Origin: Candidatus Onthocola stercoravium
Lineage (GTDB): Bacteria; Bacillota_I; Bacilli_A; RF39; UBA660
DNA length: 9,177 bases
Assembly (NCBI GenBank): GCA_018711775.1
Contig: DVHV01000050.1
Location: forward strand, 1 to 9,177
Direction of reading: 5' to 3'
The notes under the pieces were generated by a model. The model ran no database searches and was not told the DNA's origin. It saw nothing but the letters and a program-made list of their open reading frames with translations. Positions 1 to 5,630 of this stretch are shown one piece after another. Positions within the stretch are counted from its first letter, which is position 1, and every line of letters starts with the position of its first letter. Position numbers and translations under genes: made by a program.

Positions 1-578
1 TCTAAATTATTATTTGCATATTCTTCTGTCTTATCTTTTATATCTTCAATCTTATAATCTTCATTTAATATTCCATATACCGGAGAAATTATTGGTGAAG
101 GTTTAAACTTCTTTTTTTCTACCACTTCTCTTGTTTCAGTTCTTTCATAACGTCCATAATCATATTTCTTTTCAATTTTCTTTTTCTTTTCATATTCTAA
201 TACATTAGTTGTACTTTTACTACTTCTTTGTTGTTGACGAGACACTGAACTAGAAAATTCTTCTTCATCAAAATCCGGAAATGGAAAAGTATTTTCTGAT
301 TTAAATAAATCTCTTTCATTTAAAGTATTATAATTGCTTCGTGACACATTAGATGAATTTGAAGAACTCGAAAAATCACTAGAAGTATTAACTCTAGTTT
401 GCTCTCTTACCGGTGAAGCTGCAGGAGTCTCAACCCTCCTTTGAGGCTCAATCTTCTCAGCAATTGGTTTTACTGGTTCGACTTTTTTAACTTCTTTTTT
501 TTCTTCTTTTTTTATATCTTTTTCTTCTACTTCTTCATCTTCAAACAATATATCTTTTAATTTATTAAATAATCCCAT
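1..578 (-). CDS. Hypothetical protein with amphipathic N-terminus, disordered linker and FKPSPIISPVYG motif (C-terminus cut by window edge)
   Basis: The frame is open from ATG at 578 to the left edge, giving 192 residues without a stop, so the gene is partial. The N-terminus (MGLFNKLKDILFEDEEVEEK) is a short amphipathic helix followed by an acidic run, reminiscent of the membrane-targeting N-terminus of SepF, but no SepF domain is seen in the visible part. Residues about 20-150 are low complexity: Lys/Glu/Pro first, then Ser/Asn-rich, with further charged stretches. Around residues 152-174 comes a compact motif, FKPSPIISPVYGIL, followed by an acidic/Lys segment ending in IEDI. It looks like a short conserved docking motif in an otherwise disordered chain. 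The SD (GGAAAGGTGA) overlaps the stop of the upstream lipoprotein gene, 14 bases away, so the two are surely co-transcribed. The function is not recognised. A cytoplasmic, membrane-associated scaffold is an inference only. Confidence 0.8.
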   Translation of the reverse strand, partial: MGLFNKLKDILFEDEEVEEKDIKKEEKKEVKKVEPVKPIAEKIEPQRRVETPAASPVREQTRVNTSSDFSSSSNSSNVSRSNYNTLNERDLFKSENTFPFPDFDEEEFSSSVSRQQQRSSKSTTNVLEYEKKKKIEKKYDYGRYERTETREVVEKKKFKPSPIISPVYGILNEDYKIEDIKDKTEEYANNNL

Positions 579-592
579 AGCATTCACCTTTC

Positions 593-1231
593 CTAGTTTA
601 ATAAATCCGAATCCGGAATTTCTTCTTCGATAGGTTGAAAATCATCAGTACCAACATCTATATAATCATCATCATTACTATTATTATTGAAAATATCAAA
701 CTCTTTTTCTGCAAAGTCCAATACATTATCTTCCAATAAATTAGTAATTATACTATCATTATACACAATACTTTTTAAAATGCTTATAGCAGACAACATG
801 GCTCTATTAATATCGCCTTCATCTACTATTACTTCTATTTTAGCATAATTATACATAATTTCAACCAAATATTTATCATTTTCTGTCAAATTTATTTCAA
901 CATAGCCAAAGTATTCCCCATTTGAAATACTAGTTGAATAAATATTTTCTGAATTTTCTTCATATTTATAATCTACTTGATTTAAATAGCTTACAGCATC
1001 GACATAAAGATAATAAGTGTTTTTACCATCTTCTAATATTTCATTAAAAAGAGTACTATCATTTACTTGCATGCCTCTAGGAAGATAATATTTATACCCA
1101 GTTCGATAAGTATTTGTTCTCGAACTAATTGTTCCAAAATTTTGAATTATTTCATCATAAGTTAAATCATTAATATTACTACATCCTGTTATTAAGAATA
1201 TTAAACTGATTATTATTAATATTTTCTTCAT
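593..1231 (-). CDS. Putative lipoprotein, function unknown
   Basis: A 212-residue protein with a classical lipoprotein signal: KK at residues 2-3, a hydrophobic core at 4-13 and lipobox I-T-G-C with Cys17 as the predicted lipidated residue. It should therefore be anchored on the outer face of the cytoplasmic membrane. The mature part starts with a Ser/Asn/Thr-rich stretch, then a Tyr-rich globular region around residues 40-120 (YRTGYKYYLPRGMQ, TYYLYVDAVSYLN). The C-terminus from about residue 175 is acidic and Asn/Asp-rich, probably disordered. I recognise the overall style from uncultured Bacilli but no named family. The start ATG at 1231 has a good SD (GAGGAG at 1244-1239). It lies 3' of the surface-protein terminator and has its own candidate extended -10. 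It is followed after 14 bases by the FKPSPIISPVYG gene, so both probably act together at the membrane. Confidence 0.85.
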   Translation of the reverse strand: MKKILIIISLIFLITGCSNINDLTYDEIIQNFGTISSRTNTYRTGYKYYLPRGMQVNDSTLFNEILEDGKNTYYLYVDAVSYLNQVDYKYEENSENIYSTSISNGEYFGYVEINLTENDKYLVEIMYNYAKIEVIVDEGDINRAMLSAISILKSIVYNDSIITNLLEDNVLDFAEKEFDIFNNNSNDDDYIDVGTDDFQPIEEEIPDSDLLN

Positions 1232-1253
1232 TTAATATCTCCTCGCACTAATA

Positions 1254-1262
1254 ATTATATCA
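1254..1262 (-). promoter_or_regulatory. Candidate extended -10 promoter of the lipoprotein operon
   Basis: On the minus strand bases 1262-1254 read TGATATAAT, a perfect TGnTATAAT extended -10. The predicted start of transcription is near 1247, just before the SD at 1244-1239. No good -35 exists because the upstream DNA is the terminator hairpin of the previous gene; extended -10 promoters can work without one. The T of the TG element is also the last base of the terminator U-tract. Confidence 0.55.
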
Positions 1263-1293
1263 AAAAAATTGCCACTTATAAAGTAGCAATTTT
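1262..1293 (-). terminator. Rho-independent terminator of the surface-protein gene
   Basis: Minus strand: arms 1293-1281 (AAAATTGCTACTT) and 1277-1265 (AAGTGGCAATTTT) pair over 13 bp with a single G-U pair and a 3-base loop, followed by an unbroken run of seven T (1268-1262). The 5' arm begins inside the stop codon (1294-1292) of the surface-protein gene. Confidence 0.9.
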
Positions 1294-2683
1294 AAAGACA
1301 ATTACATGCACCACCGGCCCCTATTGCATTTCCTAAAATTGGCTCAGATGTTCCCCAATTATTAGTAGTGCTACCAGCATAAGCATTTACTGTAGCATTT
1401 TCACTTATATATATACTATTAGCAATCAATGGAATACAATTACCATTTCCAGAAGCATCAGCATTTGCCCCAGTACCTATTCCAGAAGCAAAAGTTCCCC
1501 CAGTTGCAATTACATTGCCTCCATTAATTGTAATATTGCCATTTGTTTGGTTAGCTCCACCGCCAATTCCTGCAGCATAAGTTCCCCCAGTTGCAATTAT
1601 AGTCCCAGAATTTATAATAATATCTCCAACAACTTGAGTAGAATTACCATGCTCACCATATACACCATTTCCTCCGATTCCAGCAGCATAATCTGCACCA
1701 ATAGCGGTCAACGTTCCTGAACCATTTATTGTTAAACTTCCAGATACAGACACAGGCGAAACCGCATCCCAATACGCAACAGCTAAATTATCGCCAACCA
1801 AAGTTACGATAACATCTCCAGAAACTTTAATTCCCCCCATTATACCTGAATTTGACGAGATATCTATATTATTCAAAACAATATTAGTTGGATTTCCACC
1901 TAAAGAAATTGTATTGATATCTGCTGAACCACTTATTACTATTTCTAAATCATTATCAACTTCTACAGTCTCTTCAAGACCTCCCCCACTTACATACAAA
2001 GTATTAGGACTTTCACCTTCAGAAATAGTAATATCACCTAAAGATATATCCAATGCTAAACTAGTTAAGTCTGCTTCTCTATCATAAGACTTAATAGCAA
2101 CTCCAGCCCTAAATTCTTGATTCATTGTATCATTTGTTACTGATTCATCAATAAACAAATATAAATCATAAGTAACACTACCTTGTAACGGTATTGAATC
2201 ATTGTAAAGTCTATAAATTGTATTATATGTTCCTCCAATTCCAATATTAAGTTGATTTAATTCATCACTATTAAATTCACTTAATGCATTAGTTGCATCA
2301 CTAAGTATTCCTTCTACTAATGCTTCTTTTGAATCGTGTTCAGTTATTACATAATGTATCGAACTATCACTAAGTGTATTTGTATCAAGTGTTGCCAAAT
2401 ACAAATTAAAACCAACATAACTTTCACACGAACTAGTAACTGTAAAAGTATATGGATCACTTTGCATACCTTTATTTCTACTCACCGGATAACTGTTTTC
2501 TATATTTATTGAATCTCCACCATCTTCTAAGGTTATTTTAGCACAACTAGATAAACTTACTTCCGTAACTGAATTAGAATCGATATTCGCTTGCATAAAC
2601 GAATATGTTACTCCAAGCACTATACACCCAACAATTAATACCGACAAAATCGACAATGTTATAATTCTACTTCTTTGAGACAT
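1292..2683 (-). CDS. Secreted/anchored surface protein: SipW/TasA-like N-terminal half plus beta-helix-like repeats
   Basis: A 463-residue protein. Residues 1-6 are basic and about 7-27 form one hydrophobic segment ending in GVTYSFMQA, close to the signal peptides of camelysin/TasA-type proteins processed by SipW. Residues about 30-200 are a beta-rich domain with Cys47 and Cys86 that could form a disulfide. Residues about 205-320 are beta-strand-rich (repeated isI/L-x-G patterns), and 323-407 hold three glycine-rich copies of the type G-T-x-x-A-T-G-G-T-Y-A-A-G-I-G-G, as in carbohydrate-binding or adhesin beta-helices. There is no LPXTG sorting signal. The chain ends in GACNCL with Cys460 and Cys462. 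An alternative reading is a lipoprotein, since I-V-G-C at 17-20 fits a lipobox, but the hydrophobic stretch continues past Cys20, which argues against it. Start ATG at 2683 has SD AGGT (2696-2693). The role as adhesin or matrix protein is inferred from domain style. Confidence 0.85.
   Translation of the reverse strand: MSQRSRIITLSILSVLIVGCIVLGVTYSFMQANIDSNSVTEVSLSSCAKITLEDGGDSINIENSYPVSRNKGMQSDPYTFTVTSSCESYVGFNLYLATLDTNTLSDSSIHYVITEHDSKEALVEGILSDATNALSEFNSDELNQLNIGIGGTYNTIYRLYNDSIPLQGSVTYDLYLFIDESVTNDTMNQEFRAGVAIKSYDREADLTSLALDISLGDITISEGESPNTLYVSGGGLEETVEVDNDLEIVISGSADINTISLGGNPTNIVLNNIDISSNSGIMGGIKVSGDVIVTLVGDNLAVAYWDAVSPVSVSGSLTINGSGTLTAIGADYAAGIGGNGVYGEHGNSTQVVGDIIINSGTIIATGGTYAAGIGGGANQTNGNITINGGNVIATGGTFASGIGTGANADASGNGNCIPLIANSIYISENATVNAYAGSTTNNWGTSEPILGNAIGAGGACNCL
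1463..1717 (-). repeat. Three tandem-type beta-helix repeats inside the surface-protein gene
   Basis: Encodes residues 323-407. The copies begin at residues 323, 360 and 389 and share x-A-x-G-x-x-Y/F-A-A/S-G-I-G. The last two are 29 residues (87 bases) apart and keep an identical DNA core, AAGTTCCCCCAGTTGCAATTA, at 1492-1512 and 1579-1599 on the plus strand except for its first flanking bases. Near-identity at the DNA level suggests recent duplication or recombination between copies. Confidence 0.8.
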
Positions 2684-2708
2684 ACTACTATTACCTACTT
2701 TCGTATTA

Positions 2709-2717
2709 AGTATATCA
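2709..2717 (-). promoter_or_regulatory. Candidate extended -10 promoter of the surface-protein gene
   Basis: Minus strand 2717-2709 reads TGATATACT, i.e. TG-n-TATACT (five of six -10 bases plus the TG extension). Transcription would start near 2702, giving a leader of about 18 bases that contains the SD. No clear -35 is seen. Confidence 0.5.
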
Positions 2718-2735
2718 CATTTTGCTCGTATTTAG

Positions 2736-2765
2736 TTCACATTTATTAAATTTTTTTTAATTAAT
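2736..2765 (+). promoter_or_regulatory. Candidate promoter of the tandem-HTH regulator
   Basis: TTCACA (2736-2741, five of six -35 bases) and ATTAAT (2760-2765, four of six -10 bases) are separated by 18 bases. An alternative is TTGCTC (2722-2727) with TATTAA (2744-2749), 16 bases apart. The DNA is so AT-rich that neither choice is firm. Confidence 0.35.
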
Positions 2766-2766
2766 G

Positions 2767-2786
2767 AGAAAATTCTTTTGAAAGAA
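2767..2786. promoter_or_regulatory. Overlapping inverted repeats, possible operator of the tandem-HTH regulator
   Basis: TTCTTT-TG-AAAGAA (2773-2786) is a perfect 6-bp inverted repeat just downstream of the candidate promoter and overlapping the SD. AGAA-AA-TTCT (2767-2776) overlaps it. A site here could allow autorepression. Short AT-rich palindromes arise easily by chance, so this is weak. Confidence 0.3.
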
Positions 2787-2793
2787 GGGTAAT

Positions 2794-3243
2794 ATGAAAT
2801 CAACACGCCTAGAAGAATTGAGAGAAGAACACAATTTAACCAAAAAAGAAATTGCTAAAGCCTTAAAAGTAAGCACCTCAATTTATTGCAGGTGGGAAAA
2901 CGATAAAGATTCAATTCCTACAATAAGATTAAATGAATTAGCCAATTTCTATAATATAAATGTTGATTACATTTTAAGATTAACCAACAATAAAGTCACA
3001 ATGAAAAAAAGTATTATTAATAAAAATTTAATATCCGCAAGAACTAGAGAATTAAGGATGGATATGAAATATACTCTTAGAGATATTGCTAAAATTTTGA
3101 ATACCACTAGTTCTACTTGGAGTGCTTATGAAACTGGAAAAACTTTAATACTGTCTTCATTTTTAATAAAAATATGCCAAATCAGCAAAATATCCGTTGA
3201 TTGGTTACTAGGAAGAACTGATAATCCCAAAATACCAAACTAA
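2794..3243 (+). CDS. Transcriptional regulator with two tandem Cro/CI-type HTH domains
   Basis: A 149-residue protein made of two HTH-XRE domains joined by a short linker. The first spans residues 3-63, with the helix pair at about 16-38 (TKKEIAKALKVSTSIYCRWE). The second spans 79-141, with the pair at about 94-114 (TLRDIAKILNTTSSTWSAYE), and both end in the Cro/CI-style VDxxL element (VDYIL, VDWLLGRT). One chain therefore carries the two DNA-binding units usually supplied by a dimer. There is no ligand-binding or catalytic domain. ATG at 2794 has SD AAGAAGGG at 2782-2789. It is transcribed away from the surface-protein gene across a 110-base shared promoter region, so that gene and its own are the natural candidate targets (inference). 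No clear terminator follows. The 3' neighbour converges from the other strand. Confidence 0.9.
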   Translation: MKSTRLEELREEHNLTKKEIAKALKVSTSIYCRWENDKDSIPTIRLNELANFYNINVDYILRLTNNKVTMKKSIINKNLISARTRELRMDMKYTLRDIAKILNTTSSTWSAYETGKTLILSSFLIKICQISKISVDWLLGRTDNPKIPN

Positions 3244-3365
3244 CATATTTCTAAATTTAAATTTAAGCCGTGACAATTTGTAATGGTTTTATTTCCTTCA
3301 TCTTTAAGTTTGTTAGGTAACTTCTATTATGTCAGTAAAATATTACTTTAACAATAATCAAGATA

Positions 3366-3385
3366 GAAAATAGTTATTTATTTTC
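3366..3385 (-). terminator. Weak AT-only hairpin at the end of the bro gene
   Basis: GAAAATA (3366-3372) and TATTTTC (3379-3385) form a perfect 7-bp inverted repeat around the bro stop codon (3374-3376). It has only one G-C pair and no clean T-run, so termination here is doubtful. A second small hairpin, AGTAA-AATA-TTACT, lies further downstream at about 3335-3348. The rest of the 130-base gap between the convergent genes holds nothing I can name. Confidence 0.3.
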
Positions 3386-4228
3386 CAATTGTTTTTCTTC
3401 AACATATTTATAATTTAATGCATTATCACTAATAACAACGGATTCACCAAGTCTTGCTTCAATATCCTTACGTGTGTTACTTGCAACTTGCCCACCTTCT
3501 CTAGCAATTTTTCTATTTTCTTCCAAACCAATAGGTCTATGTTTTTTAGCAAGTTCCCTAGCAGTTAATTCACCAATATCAGCAAGTGCTATCTCAATAT
3601 CACTCATATTATCTCTTAAAGATTCTTTTCTAAGGCCTTTAAATTCTTTATATTCTTTAGCAGTCATTCCTGACCATTCTTTATAAATATCATTAGTTAA
3701 TATTGCATATTCGATATTACTTTCAATACCTCCAGTCTTCCAAACATCAGTTAATTTTTTTCTCTCTTGTATTCCTTTAATTCTTTTAGCAATCCAGTCT
3801 TCATCATATCCTTTTGCTCTATAAGTATCTACTGCTCTCTGCATCGTAATTGAAGGATCAAAAACTTCATCAATTCTCTCACTACCAAGTCTTGCTAACC
3901 ATTGTTTTATTGGTTCGGCATTTTTGGATGGAATTGATTCAATTATTCTGAACATTCCTTCAATATCAGTTACATCAGTCATCCGATATTTTCCATCTTG
4001 TGCTTTCAATTTCAACTGTCTAGTAATACTAGACGTTTCAAAATTTTCTTCGTTTTTCAGTTTATTTTTTAACCAATTCCAATATTTTCTGGGTTCACTA
4101 CTATCAGCAAGTACTCCAACTATATCAATAACACTTATAAAGTATTTTTCTTGCTCCTTATCCCAAACTGTTCTTATTGTTTCATTATTAAATATTTTAT
4201 TAATTAAATACATTTTATCTTGATTCAC
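3374..4228 (-). CDS. BRO-N domain (phage antirepressor-like / DinD-like) protein
   Basis: I place the start at GTG 4228 (284 residues), because a strong SD, GGAGGG at 4241-4236, lies 7 bases before it. The longer frame from ATG 4246 would contain this SD within its own codons, and relatives usually begin with a short MN-type leader. The N-terminal half has the BRO-N pattern: ETIRTVWD, YFISVIDIVGVL, a YWNWLKNKLK helix, then TDVTDIEGMFRIIESIP and AEPIKQWLARLG. These proteins are thought to bind DNA and are common in phages and as chromosomal accessory genes. The C-terminal half includes WSGMTAKEYKEFKGLRKESLRDNMS and an ENRKIAREGGQVASNTRKDIEARLG segment, resembling the tail of DNA-damage-inducible DinD-type proteins. 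The gene follows the XRE gene by 18 bases, in one transcript. Molecular function is unproven for this family; a toxin, stress or phage-regulatory role is inference. Confidence 0.85.
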   Translation of the reverse strand: MNQDKMYLINKIFNNETIRTVWDKEQEKYFISVIDIVGVLADSSEPRKYWNWLKNKLKNEENFETSSITRQLKLKAQDGKYRMTDVTDIEGMFRIIESIPSKNAEPIKQWLARLGSERIDEVFDPSITMQRAVDTYRAKGYDEDWIAKRIKGIQERKKLTDVWKTGGIESNIEYAILTNDIYKEWSGMTAKEYKEFKGLRKESLRDNMSDIEIALADIGELTARELAKKHRPIGLEENRKIAREGGQVASNTRKDIEARLGESVVISDNALNYKYVEEKQLENK

Positions 4229-4235
4229 AAAACCA

Positions 4236-4241
4236 CCCTCC
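4236..4241 (-). promoter_or_regulatory. SD site that decides the bro start
   Basis: GGAGGG on the minus strand, 7 bases from GTG 4228, in the 18-base gap after the XRE stop codon. A weaker AAAGGA lies before ATG 4246, so the longer form is not fully excluded. Confidence 0.65.
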
Positions 4242-4246
4242 ATCAT

Positions 4247-4579
4247 TTATTTTTCCTTTGAATCTAGATATATTTTCATAATAGAAGTAAACAAATCTTC
4301 TTTCTGAGTATTGGATAACTCATTGCTGTTAAATAATATTCTTGCTTTCTCAATCAAATCTAAACAAGAATCAGTTGTTTCTGTCAAAAAGAAGTAAGAC
4401 ATATCCACTTTAAAATACTCACATATTTTTTCTAATTGTTTTAAACTTAAATTTCTTCTTCCATTTTCCAAATTAGAAACTTGTCCTTTACTTAAATCTA
4501 AAAATTTCGCTAAATCACCTTGCGTTATACCTCTTCTGGTACGCAATAATTTCAATTTTCCCCCTAAATCAGAATACAC
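4247..4579 (-). CDS. SinR-like XRE-family transcriptional regulator
   Basis: A 110-residue protein from GTG 4579, preceded by SD AAAGG (4594-4590). The reading frame also opens further upstream at TTG 4612, but that codon lies 5' of the predicted -10 (4608-4603), so it cannot be in the transcript. Residues about 5-60 form a Cro/CI HTH: LGGKLKLLRTRRGITQ, DLAKFLDLSKGQVSNLENGR, then LEKICEYFKVDMSYFF. Residues 65-110 are a short helical tail, probably for dimerisation, with no catalytic motif. It is the first gene of a two-gene unit with the BRO-type protein (stop TAA at 4249-4247). This arrangement resembles regulator-effector pairs such as antitoxin-toxin or phage regulatory cassettes. It probably represses its own promoter. 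The partner and target assignments are inference. Confidence 0.9.
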   Translation of the reverse strand: MYSDLGGKLKLLRTRRGITQGDLAKFLDLSKGQVSNLENGRRNLSLKQLEKICEYFKVDMSYFFLTETTDSCLDLIEKARILFNSNELSNTQKEDLFTSIMKIYLDSKEK

Positions 4580-4602
4580 ATTATCACTGCCTTTCTGAAT
4601 AC

Positions 4603-4631
4603 ATTGTAACAAATATACTTCAATTAGTAAA
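4603..4631 (-). promoter_or_regulatory. Promoter of the xre-bro unit
   Basis: Minus strand TTTACT (4631-4626, four of six -35 bases), a 17-base spacer, then TACAAT (4608-4603, five of six -10 bases). Transcription would start near 4596, directly at the SD, giving an almost leaderless mRNA and fixing the start at GTG 4579. Confidence 0.6.
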
Positions 4632-4636
4632 CAAAT
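4606..4636 (-). promoter_or_regulatory. Direct repeat over the xre promoter, possible operator
   Basis: ATTTGTTTAC (4636-4627) and ATTTGTTAC (4614-4606) are spaced 22 bases start to start, about two helical turns, and overlap the -35 and the -10. This is what an autoregulatory XRE operator could look like. It is not tested. Confidence 0.35.
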
Positions 4637-4641
4637 TTTGC

Positions 4642-4688
4642 AAAAAAATATGTTGATAATTAGTTATTTACTAACATCAACATATTTT
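4642..4688 (-). terminator. Rho-independent terminator of trmB
   Basis: Minus strand: AAAATATGTTGAT (4688-4676) pairs perfectly over 13 bp with ATCAACATATTTT (4657-4645). An inner 5-bp stem, TTAGT/ACTAA (4674-4670 with 4664-4660), tightens the loop, and T residues run to 4642. The 5' arm and inner stem are the last codons and stop of trmB. Confidence 0.85.
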
Positions 4689-5257
4689 ATTTTTATACCA
4701 TTTTTACTAAATTTTTCTTCATATTCCGTTTCAACATTATCTATATTTTCCTCATGTAAATCATAACTTATCTTATTTATTTTATAACCATATTCTTTAA
4801 ATGATTCTAAACTATATTGAAACAAGTTATCATTATCAGTTTTCATTACTATATGAGGATTTCTCCTAAATAACTTATCATAACTTTCCAAAAAATTTCT
4901 TGCAGTCAGTCTTCTTTTAGCATGTCTATCCTTTGGCCACGGATCAGAAAAATTAAGATATATTGTATCAACTTTACCCTCTAATACTTCACTTAAATTC
5001 TTGGCATCCATTATCATTATTCGTAAATTATCAGGTTTAATTTCTCTAATCCTTTTTATAGCAACACTGGCAACACTAGAATACTTTTCTACTCCAATAA
5101 AATTTATATCAGGATATTTTAAAGCCATTTCCAATATAAATTTACCCTTTCCCATTCCAATTTCTAAATGAATTGGATTATCATTATTAAACCCATCATA
5201 AAAAAAATCGCAAGAATTAATTACTTCATCCTTATCTTTGGGATTACGCATCCGCAT
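4664..5257 (-). CDS. trmB: tRNA (guanine-N7-)-methyltransferase
   Basis: A 197-residue protein from ATG 5257. TrmB uses S-adenosylmethionine to methylate N7 of G46 in the tRNA variable loop. The bacterial family start MRMRNP is present. SAM-binding motif I is HLEIGMGKGKFI at about residues 30-41, with acidic EKY following the next strand (about residues 57-59). The family signature FSDPWPKDRHAKRRL sits around residues 103-117, and the C-terminal TEYEEKFS motif that shapes the substrate pocket is at about 177-184. Length fits the 200-240 family range at the short end. The frame also opens at GTG 5266, but the SD (AGGAA, 5271-5267) directly abuts that codon while leaving 9 bases before ATG 5257, so the shorter form is preferred. 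It is a single-gene unit ending in its own terminator, divergent from the small coiled-coil gene. I see no convincing promoter for it. Confidence 0.96.
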   Translation of the reverse strand: MRMRNPKDKDEVINSCDFFYDGFNNDNPIHLEIGMGKGKFILEMALKYPDINFIGVEKYSSVASVAIKRIREIKPDNLRIMIMDAKNLSEVLEGKVDTIYLNFSDPWPKDRHAKRRLTARNFLESYDKLFRRNPHIVMKTDNDNLFQYSLESFKEYGYKINKISYDLHEENIDNVETEYEEKFSKNGIKIKYVDVSK

Positions 5258-5258
5258 T

Positions 5259-5287
5259 TTAACCACTTCCTAAAATTAACATATACT
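5259..5287 (+). promoter_or_regulatory. Candidate promoter of the small coiled-coil gene
   Basis: TTAACC (5259-5264, four of six) and TATACT (5282-5287, five of six) with a 17-base spacer. The predicted start near 5294 coincides with the SD AGGAGG (5294-5299). The -35 overlaps the SD-to-start region of the divergent trmB. Confidence 0.45.
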
Positions 5288-5306
5288 ACTTGTAGGAGGA
5301 AAACAT

Positions 5307-5630
5307 ATGAAAAAAACGAGAAATTCATTTTTTACAGAAGCAGGAATGTCCTACTCTGGATATAATCCTAATGTTCCTAACATGATGCAAAATGGCATCC
5401 CCTACCAAGCCCAAACAAGTTACAATTCCTTTTACTCTGGCCCAAACAATATTCAAGGTAATATGCCGTACCCTCAACAATATACGGGAACTGATAACAT
5501 TGAAAATCGCTTAGCCAAAATTGAAAGACAAATTAATCGCTTAGAACATCGCATTAGTAAATTAGAATCTACAAATACTACATTTATAACCGAAGACATA
5601 GATACATCTAATAATATGTATATGCTTTAA
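5307..5630 (+). CDS. Small Asn/Pro/Tyr-rich protein with C-terminal coiled coil
   Basis: A 107-residue protein from ATG 5307 with a near-perfect SD (AGGAGG, 7 bases upstream). Residues 15-62 are low complexity, rich in Asn, Pro, Tyr, Gln, Met and Ser (PNVPNMMQNGIPYQAQ). Residues 64-90 form a strong amphipathic coiled coil, IENRLAKIERQINRLEHRIS, with regular hydrophobic a/d positions. There is no signal peptide or membrane segment. The architecture resembles small spore-coat or YppG-like proteins of Bacillota, suggesting an oligomerising structural protein, but I cannot name a family. The gene ends tail to tail with the Cse60-family gene, sharing four bases at the stops. That neighbour supports, weakly, a sporulation-related or envelope-layer role. 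Confidence 0.8.
   Translation: MKKTRNSFFTEAGMSYSGYNPNVPNMMQNGIPYQAQTSYNSFYSGPNNIQGNMPYPQQYTGTDNIENRLAKIERQINRLEHRISKLESTNTTFITEDIDTSNNMYML

Noticed and set aside
1..578. Assignment of the first gene as sepF.
   Set aside because: Only the short amphipathic N-terminus is similar. The visible 192 residues hold no SepF domain, and the FKPSPIISPVYG motif is not part of SepF.
1463..1717. CRISPR-like or mobile repeat.
   Set aside because: The repeats are in frame, code for beta-helix motifs at 29-37 residue spacing and have no constant spacer structure.
3474..4223. Plus-strand open frames of 70 and 99 codons opposite bro.
   Set aside because: Antisense to a recognised family, hydrophobic by codon complement only, no SD.
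4580..4612. N-terminal extension of the XRE regulator from TTG 4612.
   Set aside because: TTG 4612 lies upstream of the predicted -10 and has no SD; GTG 4579 has both a promoter and AAAGG upstream.
5258..5266. trmB start at GTG 5266.
   Set aside because: The SD AGGAA directly abuts the GTG with no spacer. ATG 5257 has a 9-base spacing and gives the family-typical MRMR start.
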